Shown piece after piece: positions 41,684-55,621 of a stretch of DNA of 64,000 nt. The notes beneath the pieces are model-generated. The model was given only the letters and a program-made list of their open reading frames with translations, was not told where the DNA came from and ran no database searches. Source of the DNA: Phytopythium helicoides (lineage: Eukaryota > Oomycota > Peronosporomycetes > Pythiales > Pythiaceae); the NCBI GenBank assembly GCA_024867545.1, contig JANFNE010000025.1, forward strand, positions 682,001 to 746,000, read 5' to 3'. How positions within the stretch are numbered: the first letter of the stretch is position 1; every line of letters begins with the position of its first letter. A program made the position numbers and the translations under genes.

Positions 41684-42684
41684 ATGGGCTCCGCGTACGT
41701 GGACCCGCTGTTCGAGTTCGACGCGCCGCAGCGCTTCGTGGACCTGGCAGCCGCCGCCTCCAGGCGCCACGACCCGCGCGCGCGCGACGCCTGGTTCGAC
41801 GCGCCGCACGACGCGCACGCGCAGCCCAGCGCCGAGCTGGCACGTGAGCTGGCGGCCGCGCTCGAGCGCCAGCAAAAGCAGCGGGAGCAGCTCAAGCTCA
41901 GGGAGCAGCACAAGCAGCGGGAGCACCTCAAGCTCAGGGAGCACCTCAAGCAAACGGAGCAGCGGTCGCCAGGGTCGGAGAAGGAGAACCGCGACGAGCG
42001 CGCGCGCGGCGGCAGGTGCGAGAGCTTGGGGTGGTGAGGGAGGAGGAAGAGGCTGATGAGTGGGCTGTTGGCAGGACGGGCACGGCGCGAGGCAAGTTCG
42101 TGTCGCTCCGAGACGCGCGTAGTAAGCAGCGGCCATTCGAGGCGGCGCGCGCCAGGGCGGCTGCGGCCAAGGAGGAGGGGAAGAAGAGGCTGACCAAGAG
42201 CCCAGAGGCGGTGGGGAAGAAGCGGACTGACGCAGCAGCGAGCGTGACGGAGAGGGAGAGGAAGCCGCTGGGCAGGTTGGGCGGCGAGGACAAGCAGAAG
42301 CAGTTGAAGAAACCTCAGCAGCAGAAAAAGCAGCAGGAGAAGCAGCAGAGGGCTAAACGGCCACGCACAGACGTCGAGAGCGGGATGAGCGACGAGCTGA
42401 AGGAACTGCTGGCGCGCCATAACAAGAAGATCAAGGCCGCGAGACACACGTACGAGCCGCCTCGCCACACGATTCGCGACGTCAGAATGGTAAGGATAAG
42501 TGCAGCGCTTGGGGGTCGAGTGGAGATGACGAACTAATTCCATCTTGTATCGCCCTCTGCGCAGTGGGAGCGCGAAACCAAGCAGTCGTACTACGAGATG
42601 AACGCGCAGGAGCGACAGCGCGCCAACGAAGAGATCGCCGAGTGGTTGAAGGAGCGGCGAGTGGCTCAACTGGCCCAAAACTAG
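41684..42684 (+). CDS. TPX2-like protein (Aurora-binding-type N-terminus)
   Basis: Exons 41684-42015, 42075-42489 and 42565-42684 (introns 59 and 75 bp), 288 residues, no frame break. The N-terminus reads FEFDAPQRFVDLAAA and, after a short spacer, DAWFD, resembling the Aurora-A-binding motif of TPX2 (YDAPSDFINF...DSWF). The middle is a Lys/Glu/Gln-rich helix. The C-terminus has ELLARHNKKIKAARHTYEPP, RHTIRDVRM, WERETKQSYYEMNAQERQRA and ends EEIAEWLKERR. It is much shorter than animal TPX2 (about 750). A spindle or Aurora regulator role is inference from the motif pair. Preceded by a GCTCATT initiator and convergent with the dynein gene, 62 bp apart. Confidence 0.55.
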
Positions 42685-42746
42685 GCAACCTAACGCGTCT
42701 ATTTATTTAGCTGACATGTTCAAACAGACAGTGTTTTTGATTCCTA

Positions 42747-45700
42747 TTACGTATCAAGCATACACAGCATTGCACATCCTCGACGAATCCAGTGATCTGG
42801 ACTCTTGTCGGTCGGCACGTCCAGCGCCACCACAAAGTTTGTGGAGTGTCCCGTCGTAGACAGCGTGCCAGCGCGGACTGAGGTCTTGTACAGCGGACAC
42901 TCATATACATCAATGGGCTTGTACTCCTCTTTCTTCATTGGCTTCAGCCAGATAACAGGCATTCGGTCGAAGAGTTCACCAGGTATCGACTCCGCCATCA
43001 TCATGGCATTCCGATCATACCGGGCACCTTCCATGAAGAGCCCGTAGATGTAAACGCCAAACGCGGGTGGCACACGGTAGGACTCTTTATCGCGCGAAGT
43101 GATCTCACACGAGACGACTAGCGCATCGATGGCGATTTTTTTGTCGCGAGAGTATGCCTGCTTCACTGCCGTCATGAAGCCCTGAGGGAAGAAAAAGCCT
43201 GACAGCCAAAAAGTTAGAGGTGGGCCGTTTACAAGCCAATCGTGGGTGAACGCAATGCGAGCGAAGAAATCCTCTATCCACGACGCTAGGGGCTTCAAGC
43301 ACGGATATCCAGCGTCTTCCCACTCCCTAGGGATCTGTTGGATCAAGAACCCGTTGTACATCTTTTCGAGCGGGCCAGACATGACAACCAGTCCTTTGAT
43401 GGCGCGCTTGAGTGATTCCAGCGTTGATTTCATGACTTTGATGAGCACGTTGAACCGATCATCTCCTGCGACAGAAACACACCTAGAGAGTTCCGACTGC
43501 CTCCTGCTGCTTCCTGGAACGTCGATGCATGTGCCATACTCTCAGCAAAGAGCTCCGGCATGCGCTCCTGAATGGACATCACCATATCCATGACAATTGA
43601 GTCGTTGCTTTGGGCGGCGGAGCCTCCGCCACTATCTCCTCCCCCTCCGCCCCCTCCAAGCATCCGAAGAATTGTTCCTAGCAGTTGGCCTGTTTCTTTC
43701 TGCTGGAATGTAATGTCTGCATTCGCGTGCAGCCCGAAAATGTCCGGTGCGTCGACTGTTGGTAAAGTGGTCACGTAGTCTCGTACAGCAGTGAGAGTTC
43801 CTTCAGGTGGTGCGAAGTACACGTTTGAAGACGTAAACCGATAGTCGTCATCCATGACCGCAGGACAGAAGAGCTTGCGCATAATGCTGGAGTTTGTGCG
43901 CTTGTCCCAACGATCGTGATGCGTCCGCCGTACGAAATGTCAGCCACCATAACGTTGAGCGTTACATACGGGCACCGTATCCTGCTCTTCGAGGTACAGC
44001 CGCACTTGTTGCATTCCGGTCTTGAGGTCGCTGTTCATCCACTCGTACGGATGTTCCAGCCAACGGCGCCAAACTTTCGTCGCTCGAGGCAAACAGCGTT
44101 GTAGAAGGCTAACGCGAACAGTAGTTTTTTATACTCCCGTGCCTTTGTGCAACCCTCAAAGTCGGCCTCTTTCATGTCAAGGAATGTGCGTCCCAGGTTT
44201 GCCTTGATGCCTTTTGGTGGTTCGTTGGTAATCTTGATACCGTTCTGCAGAATTGGCACAGGGAAGCGTGGACTCGGCATGCTCGTAAGCCACAACCGAA
44301 ATTCAGGATGCGTCTCCTCAGTCTGGGCTTGCTCCAGGATTTGCTCTAAGCGACCTAGCCATGAGACGGCAAGATGGCAGTTCTGCAAACACACCCAGTC
44401 GCCAGTTTCCTTAGCTTGCTTCATAAGCGCCTCAGCGATAGGTCCCTGACCCTGACCGAGCGAAATAATTTTGAGCCCTGAGCCTTCTTTTCCTTCCTGC
44501 TTTGCAAGTTCGAGCAGGTAGTCGTTGATATCAGCGCCAGGGGAGAGCACAAAGATGAGCGGTGTCTCGGGCTTTGAATCGCGGTAACAACCAGCGAGAT
44601 CAAAAGGAGGCGACTCTGTGAAAATTGGCCCCAGCTCACGCCCGACAAACTCTCGTGTTCCAAATACCAGCATCTCCTCTCGAAAAATGCGCAGTACTAG
44701 CAGTCGCTGGAAGTTTGTGAGTGTCGTCTCCCATGGATCTGGCAACTTCTCTTCGTGTGGAAGGTCTGAAAGAACCATAGCCCGCTTCCATGGCTCCGGG
44801 TGGGCCACAACATGCTCAGCTATCGAAGCGTACACCGGCGAGACCTCACGCATACCTAACAAAGTTTTCCAAACACGGTCCGAGAACCACAGGGGCCGTG
44901 TGAGCCCGCAGGATGCAGCCAAAGCTGCTTGTGCTGCCGCGCTGCGTTTGTCGCCCACGAGGAAGAAAGCCCACTCGGCAGCCTGAAATAGAGCCGCGCT
45001 GCAGAAGAATGTTGGCAGCTATCATGAACGCATAAACGATTTTGTCCTTCTCAAATAATCCGCGACACACGTTGACGAACATTGAGAGCGTGATATCATC
45101 CATGAGTATCTGGAGCCGCTCTTCTAGAACGTCCGACCTTGTTGAGTTTTCCAATCGCATGACAAACAACTTCTGGTAGAACTGAAGTGAGTACTGGTAC
45201 ATGGGGTCTACGAGTGCTAGACTTGCAATGGCAAAATAGATGATGGAGCCCCGACGGCCACGCATCGGTATCCCTCACGGGTACGATCAATTTCAGTCGA
45301 CGTTGTCTCTGCCTCCGCCATACGCGTCTTGATAGCTGACGATGTCACCTTACTATGTGCGAGCGTCTCAATTAGCTCTTCGTCATCAAGGATGTTGCCC
45401 TGCGAGTTCTCCAGCATGTACAAAATCTTGTCCTCGATTTCTTTGAGCTGCTTTTTGTCAGCGGCAATATTGACAGTCAGCTCGTTTTTCTTCTGCTCTA
45501 AGTCTGGACGCTCGCTACGCACAACATCAACGAGCAGTTGGTCTTCGAGCCCTGTGAGTGTGACCGTGAAGTTGATAACTGTCACTTTAATGCAAATTTC
45601 TGGCATATAGTGAGGATTCGCGAGCTTTCGTTGTGATGTAGAACCGGAAGCTGTCACTGTACGGCACGTCACTGTCACCCAGGTGGAGCAACAGCTGGCC

Positions 45701-48700
45701 GCCACGCTTGAAAACCTGCTTCAATAGGACTGGCTCGAGCGATGGATCCAAATCCTCCTCAACATTCTCCAGCAGAACCGGCGCACCATAGCGAATAGCA
45801 TTCTCTAAGGTACGCAAAAAGTCTTTTTGTGAGAGCTTGATGATTTGGAGTGACCCTGCAGCTTTGTACATGTTCTTGATCCACTTATTGGCTTGGCTCT
45901 GTGGGTCTATCATGAGCGGCCATCGACGCCCCATGGTAGTGAATAAACCGTTTTCTATTGAGAACGTGTCGGCAGGCAAACCCATAATATTCCACTCCCG
46001 AACTACCACTGGGTCAGCAAGCACACGCTGGAACGAAAACTGGTTGTCCACTGGCAGGCCACTGTCCTTGCAGAAGGAGACCCATTGTTGCTGCAGCTCA
46101 TGCCTAAACTCTGCTGTAAAAGGACCGAGGTACGCAATGCACCCGGCCGAAAGGATCATATCACCTACTAAATTGATCATATCTCTCGCGAGACCCTCTG
46201 CGCACTCTTTCCATCTGCCTTGTTCTTCACCAAGCGAATCAATCAGCTTTTCAGCTCGCAGCAATTGTGCCTGCGTTTTTTGTGTCTGCTTCTCGAGGTC
46301 GATTTTCTTCTGCTGCGCTTCTTCTAGAGTGCGTTTGAGATCAGCAACCTTCTTGAGGACCTCGCGGAGACCAGCTTGCTTTACGTCTAATTTGGCTTGC
46401 TCCTCTTCGAGTCGCTGCTCTGCAGGCCTTGAGATTCTCTTTCTTTGGGGCAATGTTTTTGGCGACTGTGTCATACGTGTACATTGCGCGAGCCCACATG
46501 CAAAGTGATGTGGCAGCTGTAGAGATTGTACTGAGAGTCTCTGGAGTAAACTCCTCATCAGCCATGAACTTGGCAAGTTGCTTGATTGTTTTGGGAGGAA
46601 TGTTGTCCTTGTCATACTCCTTGAGCTTGTCGAGAAATTTCATATCATTTAGTAGTTTCTTAGCTTCGTTCCACTCTTGCTTAACACCAAACAAGAGACA
46701 CACAGCATTCATGGTGACACCGACAAGTCTTGGAGGGTTTGTGAATGTCTTTAGAACCGTAATGTCGTCTTTCTTTAGCTGAGACAAGGCCTTAATAGCA
46801 GCATAGTAGGCAGGCATCGCTTCATCAAGGTCTTTCTGACAGTCATCTTTGATCACCTTGACTTCATCTGCAATTTTGTTCGCAGCTTCTACATCGGCCT
46901 GAATGATTTGCTGCTGTTTGTCAGCTTCAGCTTGATCTTTTGCCACCTGCGTGAGAAGAATCGAAGTATCCTCTTGAGCCTTGATGAGCACAGGCTGCAA
47001 ATCTGTCAAAGACGACTTCAGGTTCCCGACGATCTCTTCGGTCTCGGTCAATTTCTTAAGACCGCCACGATACCGAGCTTCTTTGACACGTACAAGATGT
47101 CGGTGGTTGCGTAGCATATCCACATATAGCTTGATGAGCTCCAGGTAGCTTGTTGGTGTAGTATAGTTACGCCGCTTTAGCTGATTGTAGAATCTCGTCG
47201 TAGCATCCTCAACACTTCGATGAATAGTCACCGCCATAGTGCACAGTGTATCAACGTTCTTCTCAATACCGAGCTCATCAGCATTAGCAGCGAAAAATCT
47301 CTTCGCCACAGAGTTGAGAGCATCCTCGGGCCATGCGTTGAACCAATCAATCGTGCAGCAGTTGACGAGCGACGGGAACATGCGGCACCGGTTGCGGAAC
47401 CCTGCACCAATAGGGTGAAAATGCAAGTACGACATGCAAGTTCTCCCGTACAAGTGTCACGTAATACTGGAGAATGTCTTCACGTGTGACTTTTCCTACT
47501 TGCTGTGCCAACGGCCGAACCATACCAACAATCTTTTCTGTCTCGTCCGTCGCAAACAGATTTGGAACCTCGCCTGTGTTGAGAACATTGTTGATGTCTT
47601 CAAGAAACGACTCGTGAACAATTTGCGCGTCAGAGAACAAAAATGTGACTGGTTTGTTTTCGGCTCCTGCAGCCATGAGGATCTTTTTGAGATCTTCATG
47701 AAACTCGTTTGCGCCATAACCGCGGGTGATTTCAATCGAGAAACACTTGTAGTCAGCCATAAAGGCGGCCAAACGTGTCAGACTTTGTCTGCCCGAGCCT
47801 CCTACACCAACAAGCAGTGCGTTTCCGCGAGGCTGACTTAGAACTCGGCAAATGCGTGAGATGTGATGCATGGCGTCGTTGAAGAACACGAGATGCATTT
47901 GGCTTGGGAAGGTGATGTTGTACTCTTCCAAGTACTCCATGAGCAATGCGTTGAGCTGTACCAAGTCTTCTACTGGTCGATACGATTTGTTTTCTCGGGT
48001 CAAGTAGTCCCCATAGAGCAAGTTCTCAAACTTCTCTGGAGGCCATGATACCTTGACGTGCTCCATAAGCAGCTCTGAGCATGCCCGGTTAAACCACGCG
48101 CGGTCATCTGCATCCACCAAACGATCACGGAACACACGTGCTTCCTCGTGTAGCCACAGCTGAAGTAGCCCGTCCTCGTTCGGTACATTTTCCTTTTTTA
48201 CCATCAGTACGCCTTGAAAAACCTTTGATAGGTCCCGCAAGTTGAAGGTATAGTGCGACTTGGACGGTGTTGGTAGCATTTCTATCTCCACTTTCTGATA
48301 GAGTGCAACGGATGCATTGACTATTGGAACGGCCTGTTTGAGCTATGGCTGGTAGCTCAAATCCAAGAAAACCGCCCAAGATGGAAGAAAAGATACGCTT
48401 CATGACGTCACCCGATAAATTCGGAATCCAAACCATGTGGAAGTGACGAAGCAGGCGCGGTGTGACTTCGCTTCGCCCACCACCCGGCGGTGCGCACGCT
48501 GCCGCAAACACAACATCTTTAACGTTCTTGAAGAACATTTTTGATGTATCGTAAAACCCTCCCTGGTCGATAACTTGTCGCAGCAGCTCATTTGGTGGTT
48601 GCGCACCGTAAATTTCGAGAGCAGGCATATTAAGATCGTCGACGAAGAACAGCATACGCTTTCCGGTCGGTGGTCCCAGGAGATTCTTACGCTTTTTTTC

Positions 48701-51700
48701 GAGCTTGAGCTCAAATTGTTCGTTCAGGTTGCGAGGTTTGGTTTGCGCCGAGTAGCTCATTGTAGTTGAGATGCAAGAATCCGTTTTGGACATGTCATCC
48801 AGGAACGATTGAATGATAACTGATTTGCCTACGCCAGTTTCACCACTATACAACACATGATGATCTGAAAGCAGCAACTTCTCAAGCAGATAGCGGAAAC
48901 GAGTAGTGTCTTGTGTCGGTACAACCATGCTAAAGTAAGAAGCACCAGGGACGAAATTGAACTTGGGAGTCTTTTCAACCCAAGACACCCAACGACCAGT
49001 TGTTTCGTCGATCACCACATCGTAAACATTCGTGACTGCATTGGAAGCTCCGTCAGCGTCAATCAAGTCGCGGAACTGACCCATGCAAAAATCATTGAAC
49101 TTGCCACGTGACGAATCATCGATATTGGCACCTACAGACCAGGTCACCGCGAACACGAAGTACATTTTCAATAGTGCACCAAGGTCAGGTGACCGTATCT
49201 TTAACTTGCGCTGCTCCATTCGCGAGACAAGATGCAAGAAGGTTTAGGCATGCTTGCATTAAGTTTGCGTTGTTGCTCGGTACCTTCTCCTTGCAATGAG
49301 CTCGAACAAAGGTGATAGCGACGGGAACATGGGTCTCCACAAGGGACAATACCATGTCACCCATCTCCGGTGCAGATAAAATTGTATCAAGCGTGGTAAC
49401 GCGCCAAGTCCGAGCTAGTGATGTCATCCCAACGTGCACTTGTTCCATGTACACCATGCCGCAGCGACTGACGGTTGCAGGGGATGCTACTCGAAGATCT
49501 TGAACCTCGAACATCATGTGCAAGGTGTGTGGCAGCTTGATGCGTTCACTATTGGATAGACACAGTGTCTTGTTGTCGTCCAGGACCTGTATTCATGTTC
49601 TCAATCCACACTGCATCGACTGGTCCATCAAAGATAACCCAATTGCGGTGGTCGGACTCTGCAGCCTCCGTTACACACTGCCGTACGAGCTTGGGCACCA
49701 ATCCATCTGTCCACTCATTGGTCATGAGATTAAACTCGCCATAAAGCTGTCCAGCAGAGATCGACTTGGGATTTAGGATGAGGCGCTGGACCTGCTTATA
49801 GAATCCATCGCGGTCAACAACTCCGTCCTCGTTGAGCTGTGTAAGTGCCCGCGCCAAAATATAGCAATTCGTGCTCTTGCCACTCCCTGCCTCACCTACA
49901 AGCATCATGCCATGTCGCACAAGTTGTGTTTCGTGAACCTGGATTGCCTTGGTGATAAAAGACGGAACTTGTTGCAAGTGTAGAACATCGAGTTGTTTTT
50001 CTATAGCCTTTTGGAGCAGACCGTAGTCAACAAAGGGCACAACAACTCCCGGAAAGAGATCTGCAATAATCCCACGAAACAGTGGCAGATCCTGCTCAAG
50101 GAATTTCGGCACATTACTGTCGCGCATAGCCCGGATAAGTAACAAGGTCCTCGTGCATGTCGGGCTCCTTGCGTTTTAGCTGACCGGCAGCCACAAGCAC
50201 AGACTTGACAGCACGCATGCCAAAATCATAATGGTCTTGTTTCGATAGCTGCTCGCTCGAAAGTGAGTATAATTGTGTCATTTTGTTTGATAGAGGCAAT
50301 GCATTTGCAAACCCTTCGGAAAAGAGAACAATCTCAGCGATCAGCCGGTAATCCGGAACCATCATTGCGACAGGTCGGAATAACGCCTTCAGGTTGTCAG
50401 GAAGCTCCGTTCGTCCAGCATATCCAGGGTTCATGGTGATGAAGACGCCAAATCCCTGTATTTAGACGAATCATTTTACCTTCAAACTCAAACTGATCGA
50501 CATCTGCAATGATCGCTTGCTGAATGCAGAGCACTTGCTGTGCAATGACAGACAATACCTCAATATCGATGCGATTGAACTCATCAAAGCAAGCCCAAGC
50601 GCCAGCCTGAGCAAGCCCAGAGAAGAATCGTCCCATAATCTTGTAATCCAAACCGTCAGAACAGTTAAAAACAACGCATTGGACCGCCAGCGCTTTAGCA
50701 AGATCCTTCGTTGTTTCAGTTTTGCCGGTTCCTGCAGGCCCAGCTGGAGCGCCTCCAAGTCTGAGGTGGAGGGCGCCAGTGAGCGTCATGTAACAAATAT
50801 CTGTAAGAGGGGTAATGACAAGCCGTGGAGAGTTCCAAGATACTCATAACCGTATATAAACCGGGTATTGGTCTGGCGAGCGACAAAGTTCTTGATATCA
50901 TCTTCCCAGTAGTAACGAAGCTGCCGAGTCCATTCAAAGTCGCTAAGCGACGAAACCTTGCTTTCCTTGAGCGACCGTACCACGTCTCGAGCATGGACAT
51001 CGATCGTAATAATCGCTCCCATAAGAATTCGTTGCAGCTTGTTTAGTTGGCCGCGAACAAGCTGCACCATTCCGTCAATCTGCTTTAGGGAGAACTGCAA
51101 AAAGCCATCAATGGCGTGTGGGTCACTACCGTTTTCAACCTGCGCAATCGACTCTGTGACGTTCCGCGTCCAAAATACTTGGTCAACGAGAATCACGACT
51201 TGAGCTGAAAAGCCGAAGAGCCAGTCTTTTCTGTCGATCGCATCCTCAACGGGGTAGTTCGTCAACGCCTTCACTCCATCTTCGTATAGACTTGCTCGCA
51301 TCGCCTTCTCAACCTCCACTAACCAGGTCTCGACTGGCCCTTGAGCAGTAACAATGTTTGGAAAATCGACAATCTCGCCTTCACCGCTTATCATAGCGTT
51401 TACAATATTGCTGGCTGCACCAGTTTTTGTGTTTGCAGCAGAATCATCAAACCTAATACTTTTCATTGCGTCGAAACACTTGCCGAGATGAGGCTGTACA
51501 GCTCGCGGATCACGAGTCTGCGACAGGATCTCGAGCAGCTCGTCGTTGGAAAGAAAGTAAAAGCGCGGGAACGCCATTCGCTTGGTTTCCAGATAGTCTT
51601 CGAGTGATTTCTGGATCTCCTCAAGAATTTTATTTGACATTCGAAATTGATCTAGTAGCTCAGGGCCGCTCTCAACAGACCGAATAACACTTGGATCCGT

Positions 51701-54700
51701 GTTGGTGCGCATCATGACTGTCTTCCAGTTCTTGTCCACAAGCGCAAACTTCTGGGCTTCCACAGGAAGCTGCTTCTGGATATCTTCGGCACAAAAAATA
51801 GTTTCGAGATACATCCAACCACGCTGACAAGTTATCCATTCATCCAACGTCTCCGAAAGCATTGAAAGCCGTTTGTTCCAGCGATCGACATCATCTTTCA
51901 CTCCCATAATGAACCGTGAGCCCATCATAGTTTGCAGTGTAACTTGATTGTCTTCTAGAAGAGTCAGGATGTCCTCAAGTCCGCCGAGGATAAACACATC
52001 CTTTTGCTCTCGGTGATTGAGACACACAAACTGCATCTGATCCCACCCGTGTTTGATTTTCATGAGTGAAGCCTCAATCTGTGCTTCACCAGATGCAGCT
52101 GCGGAGACTTCGCCGATTAAGTCTTTCATGTCAAGAACATCGTATGCAATCAAATTCTCGAGGGTGAACACAATTCCTGGATACCATGGCTGGCGAAGTG
52201 CCTTGAAGATTTTCTCCCAGTGCCGATCCTTCATCGCAGGATTGCCAAGCTCCAAGATGGTTGGGATCTTTAGCTTGAAGTCAGCTGTTCGATCTTTTAA
52301 CACCGCGGTTACATCGTTGCTCAGCTTTTTGTGAAGAGCATACGCGTCCTTAAATGCGACAGCCACATCTTTCGACAACTCTTCGGCGTTCACCTCGACA
52401 AAAGGACTAGTCATGGCAGCGTTGAACGTCGTGTTCCACTTTTCGACAGCTAGCCAGAGAGATTCAACTGTACTAAAATAATCTTGTGACGCTTGCAGAT
52501 TGAGATATTTGAATGCTGTGAGATTGAACAATGACTGGTACTCGGTGTATTGTTTTGAAAGTTCATCGAGCTGAGCAAGCCGCTGTTTCACGGCATCCAA
52601 TTCACTTTTCACTTGAGCCGGATTCTCGAATTGAGTAGCATCAATGAACAAGCCGGTCTGCAATTGGCTATTTAATTGTAGCACCTGCTCATCAAGCCTT
52701 TGGATGTTAGAGTCAAGCTGCTGTGTCATTTCTTCCAAGCGACTTTGAATGAAGGCGTCGACGGCTTCCGTTTCGTCGCGATAGCTTTCCTGAACACTTC
52801 GTAAATCGTCAAGCTGCACCATATCCTCTGACGAAATACGAACACCATAGGTACTCAACAGTCTGTAAAGCTCGTCGACAACGTTCGTATTCTTCAGCAA
52901 AGCTTTCTGTTTGCTCTTCAATCCTTGGACACGTTCGACGTGTGCTGCAAACTCCTTGAGGTGCTGTGGCCGTTGAAGCAAAGCTTGAATGCGTTGCTTG
53001 TATTCGATGAGTTGATTCTTGCAGCGTGATCGAGCAAGCTCCTTAACAAGACCTTTCATAGCATCGAGCTTCGCAGTTGTCATAGGAATCAAAGTTTGTT
53101 TGAGCTTTCGGCTTTCGACGTGAAGGATCCCAATCGTCTGCCCAGCACGCATCTTCTCAAGCTCTTTCTCCCACGTACTGATCTGTAGCATATCAGCTTT
53201 CAGCGTTGTGACTGTGTGGGCTCGCTGCGAGTACTCGTCAAAGTCCCACTCCTTGTCGTACTCGTAAATGGGCCGCACACTGTCGAATATTTTTACGTAT
53301 TCGGCTGCTTCAGCGTAATCATTGATGATTTTTGCAACCAGATCCTTGCGAATCTGAAGGAACTCGTTACTTCCCGATATGGTCGCTCCCACGTGAGGTG
53401 GATCCGCAACGCTGTTACCAACGTACGGAGCAAATGGCCGCAAATAAAGCACCCTGGAGACCGAATTCACGGTACTCACGATATCATCTGTCATCGCAAC
53501 GACGATATGCTGAATCTGCTCGCTTGTCGGCGCAAATATAGTACAATTTTCGCCAAAATTAATGGTCGTCTCAAATAGTCCTGTCTTCCGTGGGACTTTA
53601 TTCAGCTCAGTCAGAAATTCGGCGCAGCTTTGCACGGCAAGAATAACGAGGCTCTCAACACCGACGTAATCAACAAGTCGAATAAAGTCTGCTATCATTC
53701 CCGCTTCTTCAGCTGCACGCCGGAAGAGCTTTTTGCGCTCCAGCTGCTCGGACTTGATTGCAACAATCGACTTCATCTTCTCCTGCCCGTTTCCGGAGCT
53801 TGATCCAGTGTAGGTGTCGGACAAGAAATCCTCTTGCGGATCCGATACTTTTGTCAAATTCTTGATATCAAGACAGAGCTTTTGTATGATAGCTTGGAAC
53901 TTTTCGATGCACACCTCAAACTGTTTGGAGCCCTCACCCCGTTTAGTTGCCTGATATTCAACAAAAGCCGTACTTTCGTAAGTCTTCTGCGCCTTTAAGT
54001 CGAGTAAAACGACACTCATGAGTTCTGTGCTAACCACTTTTTTGATCTGAAGTAGCGGGCTACAAAAACTCTCACGACCCAGGAACAGCCCCACCTGAAG
54101 CTTTTTGCGCTGGCGGCAATACAGCTTGTAGCGGACGTTATCTCTCCAGAGTGAGAAGGTTTTGTTGACTAGGTAGTGCCTGAAGAATCGAAGCGTAGTC
54201 AAAATATTAAAAAGCGTGGACTGCCGCATCCATTCTGCCAAAGCAATAAATTCCGATGGATTTCCGGGGCTGATGTGCACCAGTCCGCTGGATGACATCG
54301 TGAAATGTTCTTGGGCGATATCGTCTGGGTTGATCACGACAAGATCATACGGACGGAATGTGATCCCTGTGTCCGCACGGTTTAGATGGACGAACTTGAC
54401 CTCGCTATCAGCCCCATTCTTAGCGAAAAAGGCGATTGCGTCTTCGCCTGTTTTCAAGAAGCTGGTGGCAGACGCTGCTGCGGACTCCTCAGCCACGTTT
54501 GCTTCTGCCACTTTAGACACCCCAGTGGTCGGATCGATTTGCTCAACAAACAAGCTTGGACGGCGTTCTTGATTGTGAGAGTGGGTGTCGTCGAGTGAAC
54601 CGTAGCCATCCGCTTCGTCGCGCCTACCTTCCGGTGCTAGCGCCCCCAGTGACTCTCGAAGAAACTTGCGTGGTGACGGCTCTCGCCCAGCTGCAGGAGG

Positions 54701-55195
54701 CGACGAATTTGCTCCTACTCCTCGCGATTCAGCCTCTGCACCATTTGCCCCTCGTTTCGTCTCCAAGGAGATTCTCGCTGGGTGGGCACTTGGATCTGGC
54801 GCTCTTGTAGCTTCCGATTTGGATTGTCGGACCACAGGGCTCCCTGTTCGTAATGGTTTCTTTTTCTCTGGACTTCGATACGTGCCTGGAAACACAGGAA
54901 CCTTCCTGGGAGATGTGTACTCTGTCGAGGTCGTGAACATAAATCGATGCGGGGTGTCAACAAGTGATGTAATTGGCGATGCTGTCATTGAGATTGCCTG
55001 CATTGGCTTGTTGGATGGCAGCGTCGAGCCGAACCCGCTACCTCCGTCAAACTCGAACGCCTGGTCAACAGATAGCTCGAACCTGGGTCTCGTGGCAGCA
55101 GGAGCATGCACGTCAGGACGGGCTGGTGAAGCCGCTCCATCAGGGACTCTTCGAGCTGGCCTCGTAGGCTTCCGTTTAGTTAGCGACGAGTCCAT
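42747..55195 (-). CDS. Axonemal inner-arm dynein heavy chain (DNAH3/7/12 type)
   Basis: ATG at 55195; the last stop ends at 42747, about 4150 residues and apparently intronless. The first 1460 residues (to 50830) form one frame: disordered start, tail and linker. Then the motor: AAA1 [18 protein letters not shown] with FDEFNRI (about 50730-50590), AAA2 GEAGSGKST (49890), AAA3 [10 protein letters not shown] (48830), AAA4 [10 protein letters not shown] (47810), the coiled-coil stalk around [20 protein letters not shown] (46700), AAA5, AAA6 with [11 protein letters not shown] and [14 protein letters not shown], and a C-terminal domain with [16 protein letters not shown] and [10 protein letters not shown]. 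About 15 single-base shifts between 43460 and 50826 interrupt the motor frame; none lies in the tail. It powers flagellar beating of zoospores (family knowledge). Length and single-head features fit the DNAH3/7/12 group. Confidence 0.9.
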
Positions 55196-55621
55196 GACCA
55201 GAGCGGCAGCCCTCGCGTCCAGGAGATAGCACTGCCACAGGCGCGACGGAGGGCTCTTCCAAACGCTGTAGGGTACACGTCTCGCTGCTGGACTTGCAAA
55301 GGGTCGTTTTCCCAAATTGACCGCAGTGGTGACAGGTCGCAAGCATTGGGTCGTTGCAGTGGTGCATGAGCCGGCGAAACTGTTGACACAACACCCAGGG
55401 TGCTGTATCTTCGACACAGTGCTTTTGCCAAGACCGAATTCCATACGGCGTCACCAAAATAAATCGCACGGTGTCATGGCGAATCAACCAACCGCGTAAC
55501 GCGATCCTTGTCTCCCGCCTCATTGACGCAGATAGATCTCACCTCTGACCAACACAACCGCTGCCATCTACATGCACTAGTGAAGTAAGTACTGTAACGT
55601 GAACTTGATTCTCCATCTCGG
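55196..55621. other. Upstream region of dynein gene
   Basis: These 426 bp lie between the dynein start and the end of the bromodomain gene, both minus. Short frames only; no gene or clear initiator seen. Confidence 0.5.

Noticed and set aside
42747..50830. Dynein motor split into many exons
   Set aside because: At the frame changes no GT-AG pair removes a plausible intron; single-base changes restore the conserved motor sequence instead.
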